A stretch of DNA of 64,000 bases from Clostridium cuniculi (GCF_004353185.1 NZ_SMUS01000019.1:1-64000); one strand, 5' to 3'. Shown: positions 26,456-35,251, counted from the first letter of the stretch. Translations and numbers: made by a program. The notes: a model not told the origin generated them from the sequence alone.

Positions 26456-27223
26456 TTATACAATAATTTTATCTATATAATCTAAAATTTCTTCTGTGGC
26501 ATGTATTTTGCTTTTTTCTGTTATTATAGATTTTTCATGCTTAAAAGAACTATGTTTAGGTAAAATGGTTATTCCTCTACTAGTAAACTCTCTATCTACC
26601 TCTGTATCACCTGATGTAATTAATTTCTTTATATTAAACCTTTCAATAATATAATCCACAGCATATACCTTATTTATTCTATTATGAATAATAAATATCT
26701 TAGCTTCTATTTTTAAAACATTAATATTTTTATGAAACTTATCGCTTATTATATTGTAAAACTTCTCTGCTTCATATGAGTCTATACACTTTACAGTAAT
26801 ATAAAAATCTTCAATATTCCTTACTTCTATAACTCCTATAAGTTTCTTATATTCTTCTTTTAATTTTTCAAGATAATCAATATTTTTATTTAATTCATCT
26901 TTATCACATAAAGATTTCATTTGCTTATCCCAAGCTTTATCGAGTTTTCCATCAATATAAATTTGAGCTCCATTTGTACATATTATAATTTTCGGATTGT
27001 AATCTCTTATAAAATCAACTCTTAATGTCTGATTAATATTTCTCATAGTACATGGTATAAAAATAAACTTTTCTCTTTTTAACAACTCCTGTAGCTTATC
27101 ATAAGCATAATCAGTCATATAGGTTATCTCTTTATCACCAAGCTTTTCTACACACTTATAACCCTTATGTTTAGAGTGTATGATTGTTCTATCTAAATCC
27201 GTAATAAAAAATATTTTCTCCAT
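26456..27223 (-). CDS. HAD-superfamily phosphatase of the Ter biosynthetic module
   Basis: A 255-residue HAD hydrolase. Motif I is TDLDRTII at about residues 8-15 with the nucleophile and general-acid Asp pair; motif II is the Thr in CTMR; motif IV is SGDTEVDREF. The alpha/beta cap between residues 90 and 175 is of the Cof/sucrose-phosphatase kind. Dephosphorylation of a sugar or nucleotide-like product made by the neighbouring phosphoribosyltransferase genes is the expected role. Its ATG follows the stop of the StiP gene without a gap (TAAATG), so the two are translationally coupled. Confidence 0.82.
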   Translation of the reverse strand: MEKIFFITDLDRTIIHSKHKGYKCVEKLGDKEITYMTDYAYDKLQELLKREKFIFIPCTMRNINQTLRVDFIRDYNPKIIICTNGAQIYIDGKLDKAWDKQMKSLCDKDELNKNIDYLEKLKEEYKKLIGVIEVRNIEDFYITVKCIDSYEAEKFYNIISDKFHKNINVLKIEAKIFIIHNRINKVYAVDYIIERFNIKKLITSGDTEVDREFTSRGITILPKHSSFKHEKSIITEKSKIHATEEILDYIDKIIV

Positions 27224-28303
27224 TTATCTTTCATTAATTATTGAAATACAATTATAGTCGCTATCTTTATATTCAATAACTTTTACTCCTTTTTCCTCTG
27301 CTAACTTAAGTATATGCTCTATATTTTTATCACTCTTATTTTTAACTAATACAACTCTAGGATCTCTTCTTAATAAAACTCTAGCTGATTCTCCCACACT
27401 TAACTTAATATTATTTATGTTATTAACATCATATAATTCTCTTACCTTATTAACAATCTTCATTGAATACTCTTTATCTATACTTTCCAAAACTAAATCT
27501 TCATATTTAATGCTTATTTTTTTTAATTCATTATCTATCTTATCAATAAAATATTGTGAGTAATCTTCATCCTTTAAATAATATAAAGTCTTAGCTCCAT
27601 GAAACTCATCCTTACCAATATATTTTTCATTATGAATAGTTCTACTTATCAATCCACTTACCGTTGAGTTTAAACAACAAGTCGCTATTCCAAAGTCCTC
27701 CCTCGTTCCACAAACTTTACATAACTTTGCTGGATCTGAAATAACAGCTAATGAATTATCTATATTAGTTTTATTTTCATTATTAAAAATATCTATAGAT
27801 TTATTTAATTCTTTTGTTATAGAACCCTTTCCAGTCCATCCATCAACAAACTGTATATCTGCCTTTTTATTTTCAGTTAAAATATATTTCAATGCATTAG
27901 CATCTATTCCTTTACCTCTTATAATAGATATACTATAGTGTGGTATATCTACTTTATATTTTAATTTCAAATATCTTTTAATTAATATTCCATAGGGAGT
28001 TCCTGCTCTAGCTAACGAAACAATTACTAAGTTATTACCTTTTTGTCTATATATTATTTCAAATATCTTTGCAACATAATATGCAATTAACCTCTTATCC
28101 CTATTTAAAATATTAAGAAATATATTTTTAATATCCTCACTTGGTATACTCTCTTTTGAAATGATTTCAGAATAGCTTACTCCGCTTCTTATTAATTCTT
28201 CTTTTTCTTGAATTGTAATTTCCTGTATTTTATCAGTTAAATCTTTAAGCAAAAATATGCAATCTTCTTTATAACTATGTTTAACTAAATTTATATTCTC
28301 CAT
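27224..28303 (-). CDS. StiP/PELOTA-domain protein of the Ter module
   Basis: A 359-residue protein. Residues about 1-270 match the StiP-like domain found with Ter operons: LVIVSLARAGTPYGILIKR, IPHYSISIIRGKGID, FVDGWTGKGSI (a PRPP-loop-like motif) and SDPAKLCKVCGTREDFG. The last 80 residues resemble a PELOTA-type RNA-binding domain (LSVGESARVLLRRDPRVVLV). Published comparative analysis of Ter systems assigns this family to a predicted nucleoside-like biosynthesis pathway; no activity is proven here. It overlaps no neighbour but is tightly packed: 5 bases after the phosphoribosyltransferase gene. Confidence 0.8.
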   Translation of the reverse strand: MENINLVKHSYKEDCIFLLKDLTDKIQEITIQEKEELIRSGVSYSEIISKESIPSEDIKNIFLNILNRDKRLIAYYVAKIFEIIYRQKGNNLVIVSLARAGTPYGILIKRYLKLKYKVDIPHYSISIIRGKGIDANALKYILTENKKADIQFVDGWTGKGSITKELNKSIDIFNNENKTNIDNSLAVISDPAKLCKVCGTREDFGIATCCLNSTVSGLISRTIHNEKYIGKDEFHGAKTLYYLKDEDYSQYFIDKIDNELKKISIKYEDLVLESIDKEYSMKIVNKVRELYDVNNINNIKLSVGESARVLLRRDPRVVLVKNKSDKNIEHILKLAEEKGVKVIEYKDSDYNCISIINER

Positions 28304-28308
28304 AATCT

Positions 28309-29472
28309 CTAAACCCTTACCGCAATCATATTATTTATTAATTTAATATTTAAATCATCTTCTGTTATCAAAATTACCTTATCATACTTTTTTTCAATTT
28401 CACTTTTATTATAAAAATAATACTTTACTCCTTTATGATAAAATACATGTTTTTCTTTTATAGGATAACCATCAATATTTTCGCAATAAATTGGACTTCT
28501 TGTAGTGCTTTTAAAATAAACCTCTCCATTTATATAAGATGCTATTCTACAAGGAATATATATATTCTCTCCATGTCCTAATACTAGTATTTTCTCATTA
28601 ATTTCAATTAACCCTTGAAGTTTATTAGCTATATCTTCACACTTACTTTCTAATGCTTGTATTTCATCAAATTCAACTCCAAACCTTCCTGTATGTAGTA
28701 AATAACTTTCAACCTCTTTTTCATAGTTTGTCTTTAAGTCAATTCTATCTAAAACATTATAATTTAAAACATCAGTAGTATCATTTATTACTTTATCATT
28801 ATTATCCATATAAGTAGCTGTATCCGTTACTTTTATATCTCCTGATATTAAGGATAAAACCTCTACATTAATATTTTCTTTATTCACTAACTCATCATAT
28901 GCCTTCCTATGCTCTTCATTTCTCCAATCTAAAATACTTAATATAATGAATTTTTTTGCATTAGTAACCTTTTTTAATTCTTTTATTATATTTATCATAG
29001 ATTTTCCAGTTGTTATCTCATCATCTACTAAAATTATTTTTTCTGAATTAATAAGCTTGTCCTTATCTAATGGAAAACATTTATGTGTTGTTGCATGAGA
29101 ATGCTCTTCCTCAAATTTCAAAATAGATTTTATCTCTTTTATGTCTTCTCTAGTAGTAGTTAGATAATATGAATTTTCAATATATGATGCTACAGCCATT
29201 CCTAATCCCGTTGCTGTTTCAGCAAATCCTAATACACATATTTTTTCACTATTTTTATATGTTTCTTCTCTTTCTTCCTTATTGAAAATTAATCCAGCTA
29301 ACTTGTAACCTATTTCTTTACATACATTAGGCTTAGCTTCAATATGCTTTCCTAACACCTTACTTATAAACAAAAAATTTCTTTTTTTATTATTAATTCT
29401 TTTTCCCATTACTATTAAATCATTTAAATTTAAATTATATTTATTCTCTCTTATACTAATCTCTACACTCAT
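28309..29472 (-). CDS. Phosphoribosyltransferase with TRSP domain (Ter module)
   Basis: A 387-residue protein. The N-terminal two thirds are a phosphoribosyltransferase: KICVLGFAETATGLGMAVA and the PRPP-binding loop IILVDDEITTGKSMINII at about residues 150-167. The C-terminal part starting near LLHTGRFGVEFDEIQALE is the TRSP domain that accompanies it in Ter clusters. The expected reaction is transfer of a ribosyl-phosphate to an unknown base, in the cytoplasm. It is followed by the StiP gene 5 bases later and preceded by the aldolase gene 24 bases upstream. Confidence 0.83.
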   Translation of the reverse strand: MSVEISIRENKYNLNLNDLIVMGKRINNKKRNFLFISKVLGKHIEAKPNVCKEIGYKLAGLIFNKEEREETYKNSEKICVLGFAETATGLGMAVASYIENSYYLTTTREDIKEIKSILKFEEEHSHATTHKCFPLDKDKLINSEKIILVDDEITTGKSMINIIKELKKVTNAKKFIILSILDWRNEEHRKAYDELVNKENINVEVLSLISGDIKVTDTATYMDNNDKVINDTTDVLNYNVLDRIDLKTNYEKEVESYLLHTGRFGVEFDEIQALESKCEDIANKLQGLIEINEKILVLGHGENIYIPCRIASYINGEVYFKSTTRSPIYCENIDGYPIKEKHVFYHKGVKYYFYNKSEIEKKYDKVILITEDDLNIKLINNMIAVRV

Positions 29473-29496
29473 AGTCTATCCCCTTTAATATCACTT

Positions 29497-30609
29497 TTAT
29501 AACACTTCTATAGATTTACTACTAAAATTACTTTCCTTATATAACTCCTCATTTGATATTCCTTCATTTAATACTCCAAAAATTTTAGCCCTTTTCATAA
29601 CTTTCTTAGCCCAATTAAAATGAGGTTTTACTTCATTCATCTTATTTCCACCATAGCCTTTAAATACTCCTCCATCTTCATAAGAAGTAATTATACTTTT
29701 AGCATCTATATATTCCTCATAAGTAACTGTATATAATGAATTCACATATTTAATTTGACTTGGATGAATTATTGTTTTACCACAAAATCCATTTTCCTTA
29801 TCACTTTTTATTTCATTTATCAAACCAGAAACTTCCTTAGATTTTATATCTTCAGAAAAATATTCCCAAACTGGTGCTGAAATAACATAATCCTCTCCCT
29901 CTCTTAAAAATATATTTATAATATCAATTAGACAATCTGATACTACTCTTATATTATAAATACTTGAATCAATACTTCTCCTTAATCCAAATTTAGAAGA
30001 AAAATCAGTACCTCCAACTCTAATATTTAAAATAATATCTGAATAATCGTCTATTATTTGTTTTATATTAATTAATTCTTGAATCCTAGTTTCTTTATAA
30101 ACAATAGCCTCACTCTCCAAAATAGGCATAGCATATAGAACTTCATTATACTTTTCAGAAATCCTCTTTGTATATTCAAGATAAGCTATTGAGTTTTTTG
30201 TAGTAAATTTAGGGAAAATAAATCCAGTAATATATCTAAAATGATTAGCTCTTAACTTTGAAGTGAATCTAAGAAATTGATTATAATTTCTTACCCTAAA
30301 AAAAATAAGCGGAATATTATTTGCAATCTCTATATTGCCAATATACTTTATTAAATTATCAAGCATGTTAACTACATTATTCTCTGCATCCTCAACCTCT
30401 CCCTCTCTAGTTGCATCCTCAAAACAAATAGAAATTGCACCTAACTCATTAAAATCTCCATTAATTATCTTTTCATAAAAATTCTTTTCTCCATTCATAT
30501 ATAAATTAGCACCTACTGCATATTTTAATATATCTTTATTCGAATTCTTATTAAACTCTACTGGCTCTTTATAAAATAAATCTTTTTTATATTCATTTAA
30601 ATATCTCAA
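29497..30609 (-). CDS. HpcH/HpaI/CitE-like aldolase (Ter module)
   Basis: A 370-residue protein of the citrate lyase beta/HpaI aldolase class (TIM barrel). Visible family features are ISICFEDATREGEVEDA (acid residues for the metal), the Arg in PLIFFRVRN, NIRVGGTDFSSKFGLRR, and the C-terminal GKTIIHPSQIKYVNS. It probably cleaves or condenses a C-C bond to feed the phosphoribosyltransferase step; the substrate is unknown. The start is TTG at 30609, set by AAAGGAG about 10 bases upstream; the next ATG lies deep in the domain. It is the first gene of the Ter operon. Confidence 0.82.
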   Translation of the reverse strand: MRYLNEYKKDLFYKEPVEFNKNSNKDILKYAVGANLYMNGEKNFYEKIINGDFNELGAISICFEDATREGEVEDAENNVVNMLDNLIKYIGNIEIANNIPLIFFRVRNYNQFLRFTSKLRANHFRYITGFIFPKFTTKNSIAYLEYTKRISEKYNEVLYAMPILESEAIVYKETRIQELINIKQIIDDYSDIILNIRVGGTDFSSKFGLRRSIDSSIYNIRVVSDCLIDIINIFLREGEDYVISAPVWEYFSEDIKSKEVSGLINEIKSDKENGFCGKTIIHPSQIKYVNSLYTVTYEEYIDAKSIITSYEDGGVFKGYGGNKMNEVKPHFNWAKKVMKRAKIFGVLNEGISNEELYKESNFSSKSIEVL

Positions 30610-30670
30610 TTATTTATACTCCTTTATAATACCTGTTAATTACTTTTATGCAATATTTAAGTACTCTATA

Positions 30671-30698
30671 ATTATAGCAAAATAATTAATATATTGTA
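30671..30698 (-). promoter_or_regulatory. Possible promoter of the Ter operon
   Basis: On the minus strand TATAAT (30671-30676) lies 16 bases downstream of TACAAT (30693-30698), 62 bases before the TTG start of the aldolase gene. The -10 is perfect, but the -35 is weak. Confidence 0.4.
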
Positions 30699-30735
30699 TA
30701 AATATAATATTAATATTTATTATTTTCTTTTAATA

Positions 30736-30763
30736 AAAGAGATGCTTAACTTACATCTCCTTT
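30736..30763 (-). terminator. Terminator after the 45-codon ORF
   Basis: GAGATG (30739-30744) pairs with CATCTC (30754-30759), with A/T flanks that extend the stem. It lies just after the stop of the small ORF at 30771. Confidence 0.6.
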
Positions 30764-30770
30764 ATTTTTA

Positions 30771-30908
30771 TTAAATTACTTTATTTAATAATCTTTTTAT
30801 TAAACTAGATTTTCTACTATTTATATTTAAGTCTTTATCATTTGCAATAGCTTTTACAATATAATCACCAATTACCATTGCAATATTGTAGTCGTATAAT
30901 GGTGTCAT
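30771..30908 (-). CDS. Small protein of 45 residues, unknown
   Basis: The ORF reads MTPLYDYNIAMVIGDYIVKA then a polar helix and a basic end (KSSLIKRLLNKVI). An excellent ribosome binding site (AAGGAGGTG) stands 6 bases before the ATG, and a terminator follows the stop, which together argue for real translation. The N-terminal 22 residues are amphipathic to hydrophobic and the tail is basic, as in small membrane-associated peptides or peptide toxins and pheromone precursors. The family was not recognised. It lies between the Ter operon and the glycosyltransferase gene, with a second tiny ORF overlapping its start. Confidence 0.6.
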   Translation of the reverse strand: MTPLYDYNIAMVIGDYIVKAIANDKDLNINSRKSSLIKRLLNKVI

Positions 30909-30972
30909 AACATCCACCTCCTTTTTTATTTAATTTTATTTGTGTAGTACCACCTATAAAGTAATTACTCAT
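30865..30972 (-). CDS. Possible overlapping leader ORF of 35 residues
   Basis: The frame reads MSNYFIGGTTQIKLNKKGGG and runs through the start of the 45-codon ORF in another frame. AAAGGGG precedes its ATG (30970-30972) by about 8 bases. Its ribosomes would travel over the AAGGAGGTG site of the next ORF, so it could couple or block its translation. The GGTGG portion of the peptide is encoded by that very site, which argues against a selected protein sequence. Weak. Confidence 0.25.
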   Translation of the reverse strand: MSNYFIGGTTQIKLNKKGGGCYDTIIRLQYCNGNW

Positions 30973-31007
30973 TTTATTTTCCCCTTTATTAGAATTTTTT
31001 ATATAAA

Positions 31008-31034
31008 AATGACCATGGTTTTTCCATGGTCATT
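31008..31034 (-). terminator. Strong hairpin upstream of the small ORFs
   Basis: AATGACCATGG (31008-31018) pairs perfectly with CCATGGTCATT (31024-31034). A T run follows only on the minus strand, so it terminates something transcribed leftward from 31040-31230. That could be an untranslated leader (attenuator) for the small ORFs or a short RNA of its own. Confidence 0.65.
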
Positions 31035-31169
31035 AAAATATTATTATTAAAAACAACATAAAAATATCCTAAAAATGATATTAATTGTATGTATAATACT
31101 AAATATTATGTACTTATCCATATTTTGTTTTATACATTTTTCTACATCTTTTATTGTTTTTTATTTATT

Positions 31170-31198
31170 TTGACAGTTTATTTCCACGATATTATAAT
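31170..31198 (+). promoter_or_regulatory. Consensus sigma-A promoter of the glycosyltransferase gene
   Basis: TTGACA (31170-31175), 17 bases, TATAAT (31193-31198): both hexamers and the spacing are perfect. The 5' leader before the ATG at 31239 would be about 35 bases. Confidence 0.85.
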
Positions 31199-31238
31199 AT
31201 TATTATATAAATTGTTATAAAAAGGGGTGGAATTTTAA

Positions 31239-33164
31239 ATGTATTTAATTATTTCTATTTTAGCATTGTTAATATCATTTATTATAGCAACTCTAAAACC
31301 AAAATACAGAAAAATACTAATAATTACAAATTCCATTATCTCCATTATATATATAATATGGAGATTCACTGTTATACCTATTAATCATGGTATTATGAGT
31401 TTTATATTTGGTATTCTCCTATATTCAGCTGAAATTTTAGGCTTAATATCATTTATAAATTTTCAATATCTATTTAGTAAAAATTATAAACTTGAAAGTA
31501 AATCCCTAAATAATTATGCCCCTGAGAATATTCCATCTGTGGATGTATTAATTTGTACATATAACGAACCATTAGATTTACTTCAAAAAACTATAATAGC
31601 TAGTAAAAATCTAGATTATCCTCAAAATAAGCTTAAAATTTACGTTTGCGATGATGGTCATAGAACTGAACTAAAAAACTTATGTAGAAAATATAATGTT
31701 AATTATATTACTAGAGATAATAATGAAGGTGCAAAAGCAGGAAATATAAATAATGCATTAAATATAATAACAGGGGATTTATTTGCTGTTTTAGATGCAG
31801 ATATGATTCCCAAGAAAAACTTTTTAACTAAAACTGTAGGATATTTTTCTAACGAAAATATGGCTTTTGTACAAACCCCTCAAGTTTATTATAATCAAGA
31901 TATGTATCAGTATAATCTAAATAAAAAAATTCCTAATGAACAAGATTTCTTTATGAGAGATGTAGAAGAAGCTAGAGCTGCTAACAATGCAGTTTTACAT
32001 GTTGGAACAAATGCTGTTTTTAGAAAGAAATATGTAATGGAAATAGGTGGATATCCAACTTGCTCAATAACGGAAGATATGGCTGTTGGTATGTTATTAC
32101 AAGCTAAAGGTTATGATTCAGAATTTATAAACGAAGAGCTAGCTTTAGGTTTAAGTGCTACAACCTTCACTGAACTTGTTAAGCAAAGAGATAGATGGTG
32201 TAGAGGAAACCTACAAGTAATAAAAAAATTTAATGTACTATTTAATAAAGATTTAACATTAGGACAAAAAATAGCATATTTGGATGGTGTAGTCTATTGG
32301 CTTTCTAGTATTCAAAAACTTATATACATACTTTCACCGTTAATCTTTTTATTAAGTTATAAATTAATTATAGATTCTCCAGTTAAAAGTTTATTGATTA
32401 TGTTTATTCCCTTCTTATTAGGACAAATACTTATATTCAATATACTTTCTCCTAGGACAAGAAGTTTAAAGTGGTCTCATTATTATGAAGTAGCTATGGC
32501 CCCTCATATAACTTTTTCCATATTACGAGAACTATTTTGCCTAAAATTAAAATTTAATGTTACATCTAAAGATATAACTACTAATAAAAAACAATTTCAG
32601 TTTAAAATGGCTTTACCTCACATTTTAATTGCAATTGCTAGTATATTTGCTTGGATATTTGGAACTATATACTTATTAACTAATAAAATTAATTTAGGCT
32701 CTTACTTAATTAATATTATTTGGAGTATATATAACTTTTTGGGTTCAATAATTTGTATTAAAGTTGCATACCAAAATCCTATATATAGAAAAAGCGAGAG
32801 AATTTCAATTAAAGAAAATATAAGTATCTTTATTAATACAGCCCAAGGAAAATTAACAGGCTCATTAATAGATATTTCAGAAAAAGGAATGGCCATAAGT
32901 TTAGATTCTCCCTTAGATGTTAAATTAGGTACAAAGCTTAATGTACATATTAACGATAATATTATTCCCTGTACAGTTGCTAGGAATAAAGACAAGCTAT
33001 TTGGATTATTTTTTGATTCATTAACTAATGATCAACTGGATTTTATAATGAATATATACGTAAATAATTTGCAAGCTTATTATGATACTAAAAAATCTCA
33101 AAAATATGTAGAAGAAAGTTTTTCTAAAAAAAGTATTTTTCATTTAGTAACTCATAAACATTAA
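31239..33164 (+). CDS. BcsA-like family 2 glycosyltransferase with PilZ domain
   Basis: A 641-residue membrane enzyme that resembles cellulose synthase catalytic subunits. Two to three membrane helices (1-80) precede the GT domain, which has DDG (138-140), DADM (186-189), FVQTPQ (210-215), TED (278-280) and QRDRW (316-320), the full set expected for a processive beta-glycan synthase. Further helices lie at about 350-400 and 458-510. The C terminus is a PilZ domain with both c-di-GMP motifs intact: RKSER (517-521) and DISEKG (545-550). It should polymerise a sugar nucleotide and export the glycan when c-di-GMP is bound. No bcsB, bcsZ or other biosynthesis genes are near, so the product (cellulose or another glucan) is uncertain. 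It is transcribed alone from a consensus promoter. Confidence 0.88.
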   Translation: MYLIISILALLISFIIATLKPKYRKILIITNSIISIIYIIWRFTVIPINHGIMSFIFGILLYSAEILGLISFINFQYLFSKNYKLESKSLNNYAPENIPSVDVLICTYNEPLDLLQKTIIASKNLDYPQNKLKIYVCDDGHRTELKNLCRKYNVNYITRDNNEGAKAGNINNALNIITGDLFAVLDADMIPKKNFLTKTVGYFSNENMAFVQTPQVYYNQDMYQYNLNKKIPNEQDFFMRDVEEARAANNAVLHVGTNAVFRKKYVMEIGGYPTCSITEDMAVGMLLQAKGYDSEFINEELALGLSATTFTELVKQRDRWCRGNLQVIKKFNVLFNKDLTLGQKIAYLDGVVYWLSSIQKLIYILSPLIFLLSYKLIIDSPVKSLLIMFIPFLLGQILIFNILSPRTRSLKWSHYYEVAMAPHITFSILRELFCLKLKFNVTSKDITTNKKQFQFKMALPHILIAIASIFAWIFGTIYLLTNKINLGSYLINIIWSIYNFLGSIICIKVAYQNPIYRKSERISIKENISIFINTAQGKLTGSLIDISEKGMAISLDSPLDVKLGTKLNVHINDNIIPCTVARNKDKLFGLFFDSLTNDQLDFIMNIYVNNLQAYYDTKKSQKYVEESFSKKSIFHLVTHKH

Positions 33165-33179
33165 TTACATAAATATTAA

Positions 33180-33214
33180 CTATCTCAAAATTATATTTTA
33201 TAATTTTGAGATAG
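33180..33214. terminator. Bidirectional terminator
   Basis: CTATCTCAAAATTATA (33180-33195) pairs with its exact complement at 33199-33214 around TTT. It separates the convergent glycosyltransferase and helicase genes. Confidence 0.88.
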
Positions 33215-33222
33215 TTATACTC

Positions 33223-34980
33223 TTATATTTTAACTAAAATTTCATTTATATCCTGACTAACTTTAAGTCTTTCTGAATATACCCAATCTACATCAAATTT
33301 TAAATTAAATATCTTAGAGAAAGAATAATACATATTAATTTTTTGATAATAAATTTCTAAATCATCAAGATTTCCTGTAAAACATGTTGGCTTTGTTATT
33401 TCATTTAATTTAGCAACAAATACCTCATCTACATACTCTAAAAATTTATTCATAAGCTCATCACTTGCAACATCAAAAGGAACTTTTAATAAATCCCATT
33501 GATCTTCTTCTTTAAGCTTATATCTCTTTATTTTTTCTAATATTAATAGATACTCACTTATATCCATCTTTGTATAGTAATCTATCTTTGATTCTCTAGT
33601 CTTCCATAGCACTAATTTTTCATTTAGCGGTAGACTTTTTATAGTTAAAATTGCTTCTGATGGGCCTATTACTGCCTGCTTTATAGTATCATCCTTTACT
33701 TCTAACTTTCTACTAATAAAATTATGAGTATCTGAAACTCCAGCAACATACCCTGTATCGTATATTCCTTTTCTACCTGCTCTTCCCGCAATCTGTTTAA
33801 CTTCTTGAGATGTTAATTCTCGTACTTCTTCCCCATCAAACTTTCTTATAGACATAAATATTATTCTTCTTATAGGTAAGTTAACACCCATTCCAATAGC
33901 ATCTGTTGTTACTAAAACCTTATTTTCCTTATTTATAAATTGTTCATATTGCATTTTTCTAACTTCTGGTGGTAAATCACCATAAATAATACTAGTTTTT
34001 ATATTTTTGTTTGAATAATCTTGTGCTATTTCTAATACTCTCTTTTTCGAAAATACTACAATAGCATCCCCTTCTTGAACATCATTATAACTAAAGTTTT
34101 TAGTTTCAACTATTAAAGGTATATTTCTATGATATTCCTTAATTTCATAATCATCTTCACAATCCTCTAATATTTTAATTAATAATTCCTTAGCATTCAT
34201 TGCACCACAAATATGAATTTCATTACATCTAAGTCCTAATACTGCTCTACTCCATGCAATTCCTCTTTGTGTATCACTAATCATTTGAATTTCATCAATT
34301 ACAGCAATATCATAGCTTTGTTTTAAATTAACTTTCTCTATGGTACAAGAAACATGTGTTGAATTTTCTTTTATTATTTCTTCCTCTCCTGTCATCAAAT
34401 CACAAACTATGCCTTCATTATTTAATTTATCATAGTTCTCTAAGGCAAGAATTCTAAGTGGAGATAAATATACGCCTTTTTTAGCTGTTTTAAGTCTTTC
34501 TACTGCATTATAAGTTTTTCCTGTGTTTGTATCTCCAAGATGAATGTATATTTTTCTTTTCATTCTTCTTGTTAGCATATATTCATCTTTTGGATTATCT
34601 GGGAATGCCTCTTCAAAAGCTTCTCCAATAAGCTTTGGTACATGTTGTTTAGTAAGAACTGTCATAACACCTGAATTTAAAAATGTATTATAATTTCCTC
34701 TAACTACTTCATAAAAATCAAAATCCGTATTATTTTTTTTATTATAATCTTCAAGTATTCTCTTAGAAGCATCTTCTAGTATTTCTTCATATCTATCACA
34801 TACATCTTGATACTCCTTAAAACCTTCCTTTTCCATTTCTTTAAGTAATCTAATCTTCTTTCTAATAGAAGTTTCTTGTTCTATTAATGCTCCTACCTTA
34901 GAATGATGTACTATTTCTTCTATTTGATTTATTTGACTTTTTAATTTTTTAAATTCTCTTAGTGCTGCATTCTTTTTCAT
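33223..34980 (-). CDS. Suv3-like RNA helicase
   Basis: A 585-residue superfamily 2 helicase. An N-terminal helical region of about 140 residues with coiled-coil character is followed by Walker A GDTNTGKT (149-156), DEIQM (229-233), a SAT-equivalent region, and the C-terminal RecA-like lobe with VLVTTDAIGMGVNLP and QIAGRAGRKG. DEIQ in place of DEAD and the GDTNTGKT loop are hallmarks of Suv3, the mitochondrial degradosome helicase; bacterial relatives exist in clostridia and actinobacteria. It probably unwinds RNA for decay in the cytoplasm. Its CGGAGG site lies between its ATG and the stop of the truncated flavodoxin ORF 12 bases upstream, so the two were once in one operon. Confidence 0.82.
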   Translation of the reverse strand: MKKNAALREFKKLKSQINQIEEIVHHSKVGALIEQETSIRKKIRLLKEMEKEGFKEYQDVCDRYEEILEDASKRILEDYNKKNNTDFDFYEVVRGNYNTFLNSGVMTVLTKQHVPKLIGEAFEEAFPDNPKDEYMLTRRMKRKIYIHLGDTNTGKTYNAVERLKTAKKGVYLSPLRILALENYDKLNNEGIVCDLMTGEEEIIKENSTHVSCTIEKVNLKQSYDIAVIDEIQMISDTQRGIAWSRAVLGLRCNEIHICGAMNAKELLIKILEDCEDDYEIKEYHRNIPLIVETKNFSYNDVQEGDAIVVFSKKRVLEIAQDYSNKNIKTSIIYGDLPPEVRKMQYEQFINKENKVLVTTDAIGMGVNLPIRRIIFMSIRKFDGEEVRELTSQEVKQIAGRAGRKGIYDTGYVAGVSDTHNFISRKLEVKDDTIKQAVIGPSEAILTIKSLPLNEKLVLWKTRESKIDYYTKMDISEYLLILEKIKRYKLKEEDQWDLLKVPFDVASDELMNKFLEYVDEVFVAKLNEITKPTCFTGNLDDLEIYYQKINMYYSFSKIFNLKFDVDWVYSERLKVSQDINEILVKI

Positions 34981-34992
34981 ATACTTCCTCCG

Positions 34993-35130
34993 CTACTCTA
35001 TTAATTCATTTATCACTATATTTCTTTTTTGTTTTAATTCTACAATATCTACATTTATAGCTTTTACTATTGTACTTTCAATTAATCGCGTATTATCTTC
35101 TAATGAATAAAATATAACTAAATTTTTCAT
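34993..35130 (-). pseudogene. Truncated flavodoxin-like ORF (45 codons)
   Basis: The ORF MKNLVIFYSLEDNTRLIEST continues to DIVELKQKRNI and then stops. It matches the first strand, the FMN-phosphate loop and the second strand of flavodoxins, where the loop is S-L-x-G-N-T; here Gly is replaced by Asp. A functional flavodoxin needs about 140 residues, so this is an N-terminal fragment. An AGAGGCGAT ribosome binding site is still present, and the stop is 12 bases before the helicase start. Confidence 0.65.
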
Positions 35131-35251
35131 CTTATAATCGCCTCTTTTTATATTTCTTATTATAAAACTATTATAAATTACTTTACATTATTACCCAAGT
35201 ACAATTCTTATATTAATTTACTCATATCAATTTCATTAAATTGAAACAAAA

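Noticed and set aside
28309-30609. Citrate lyase operon
   Set aside because: The CitE-like protein stands without CitD, CitF or ligase genes and is linked to phosphoribosyltransferase and Ter genes instead.
31060-31180. Minus-strand frame ending MDKYIIFSIIHTINIIFRIF
   Set aside because: A 24-residue hydrophobic peptide could be a type I toxin, but there is no ribosome binding site before its ATG and an upstream stop closes the frame.
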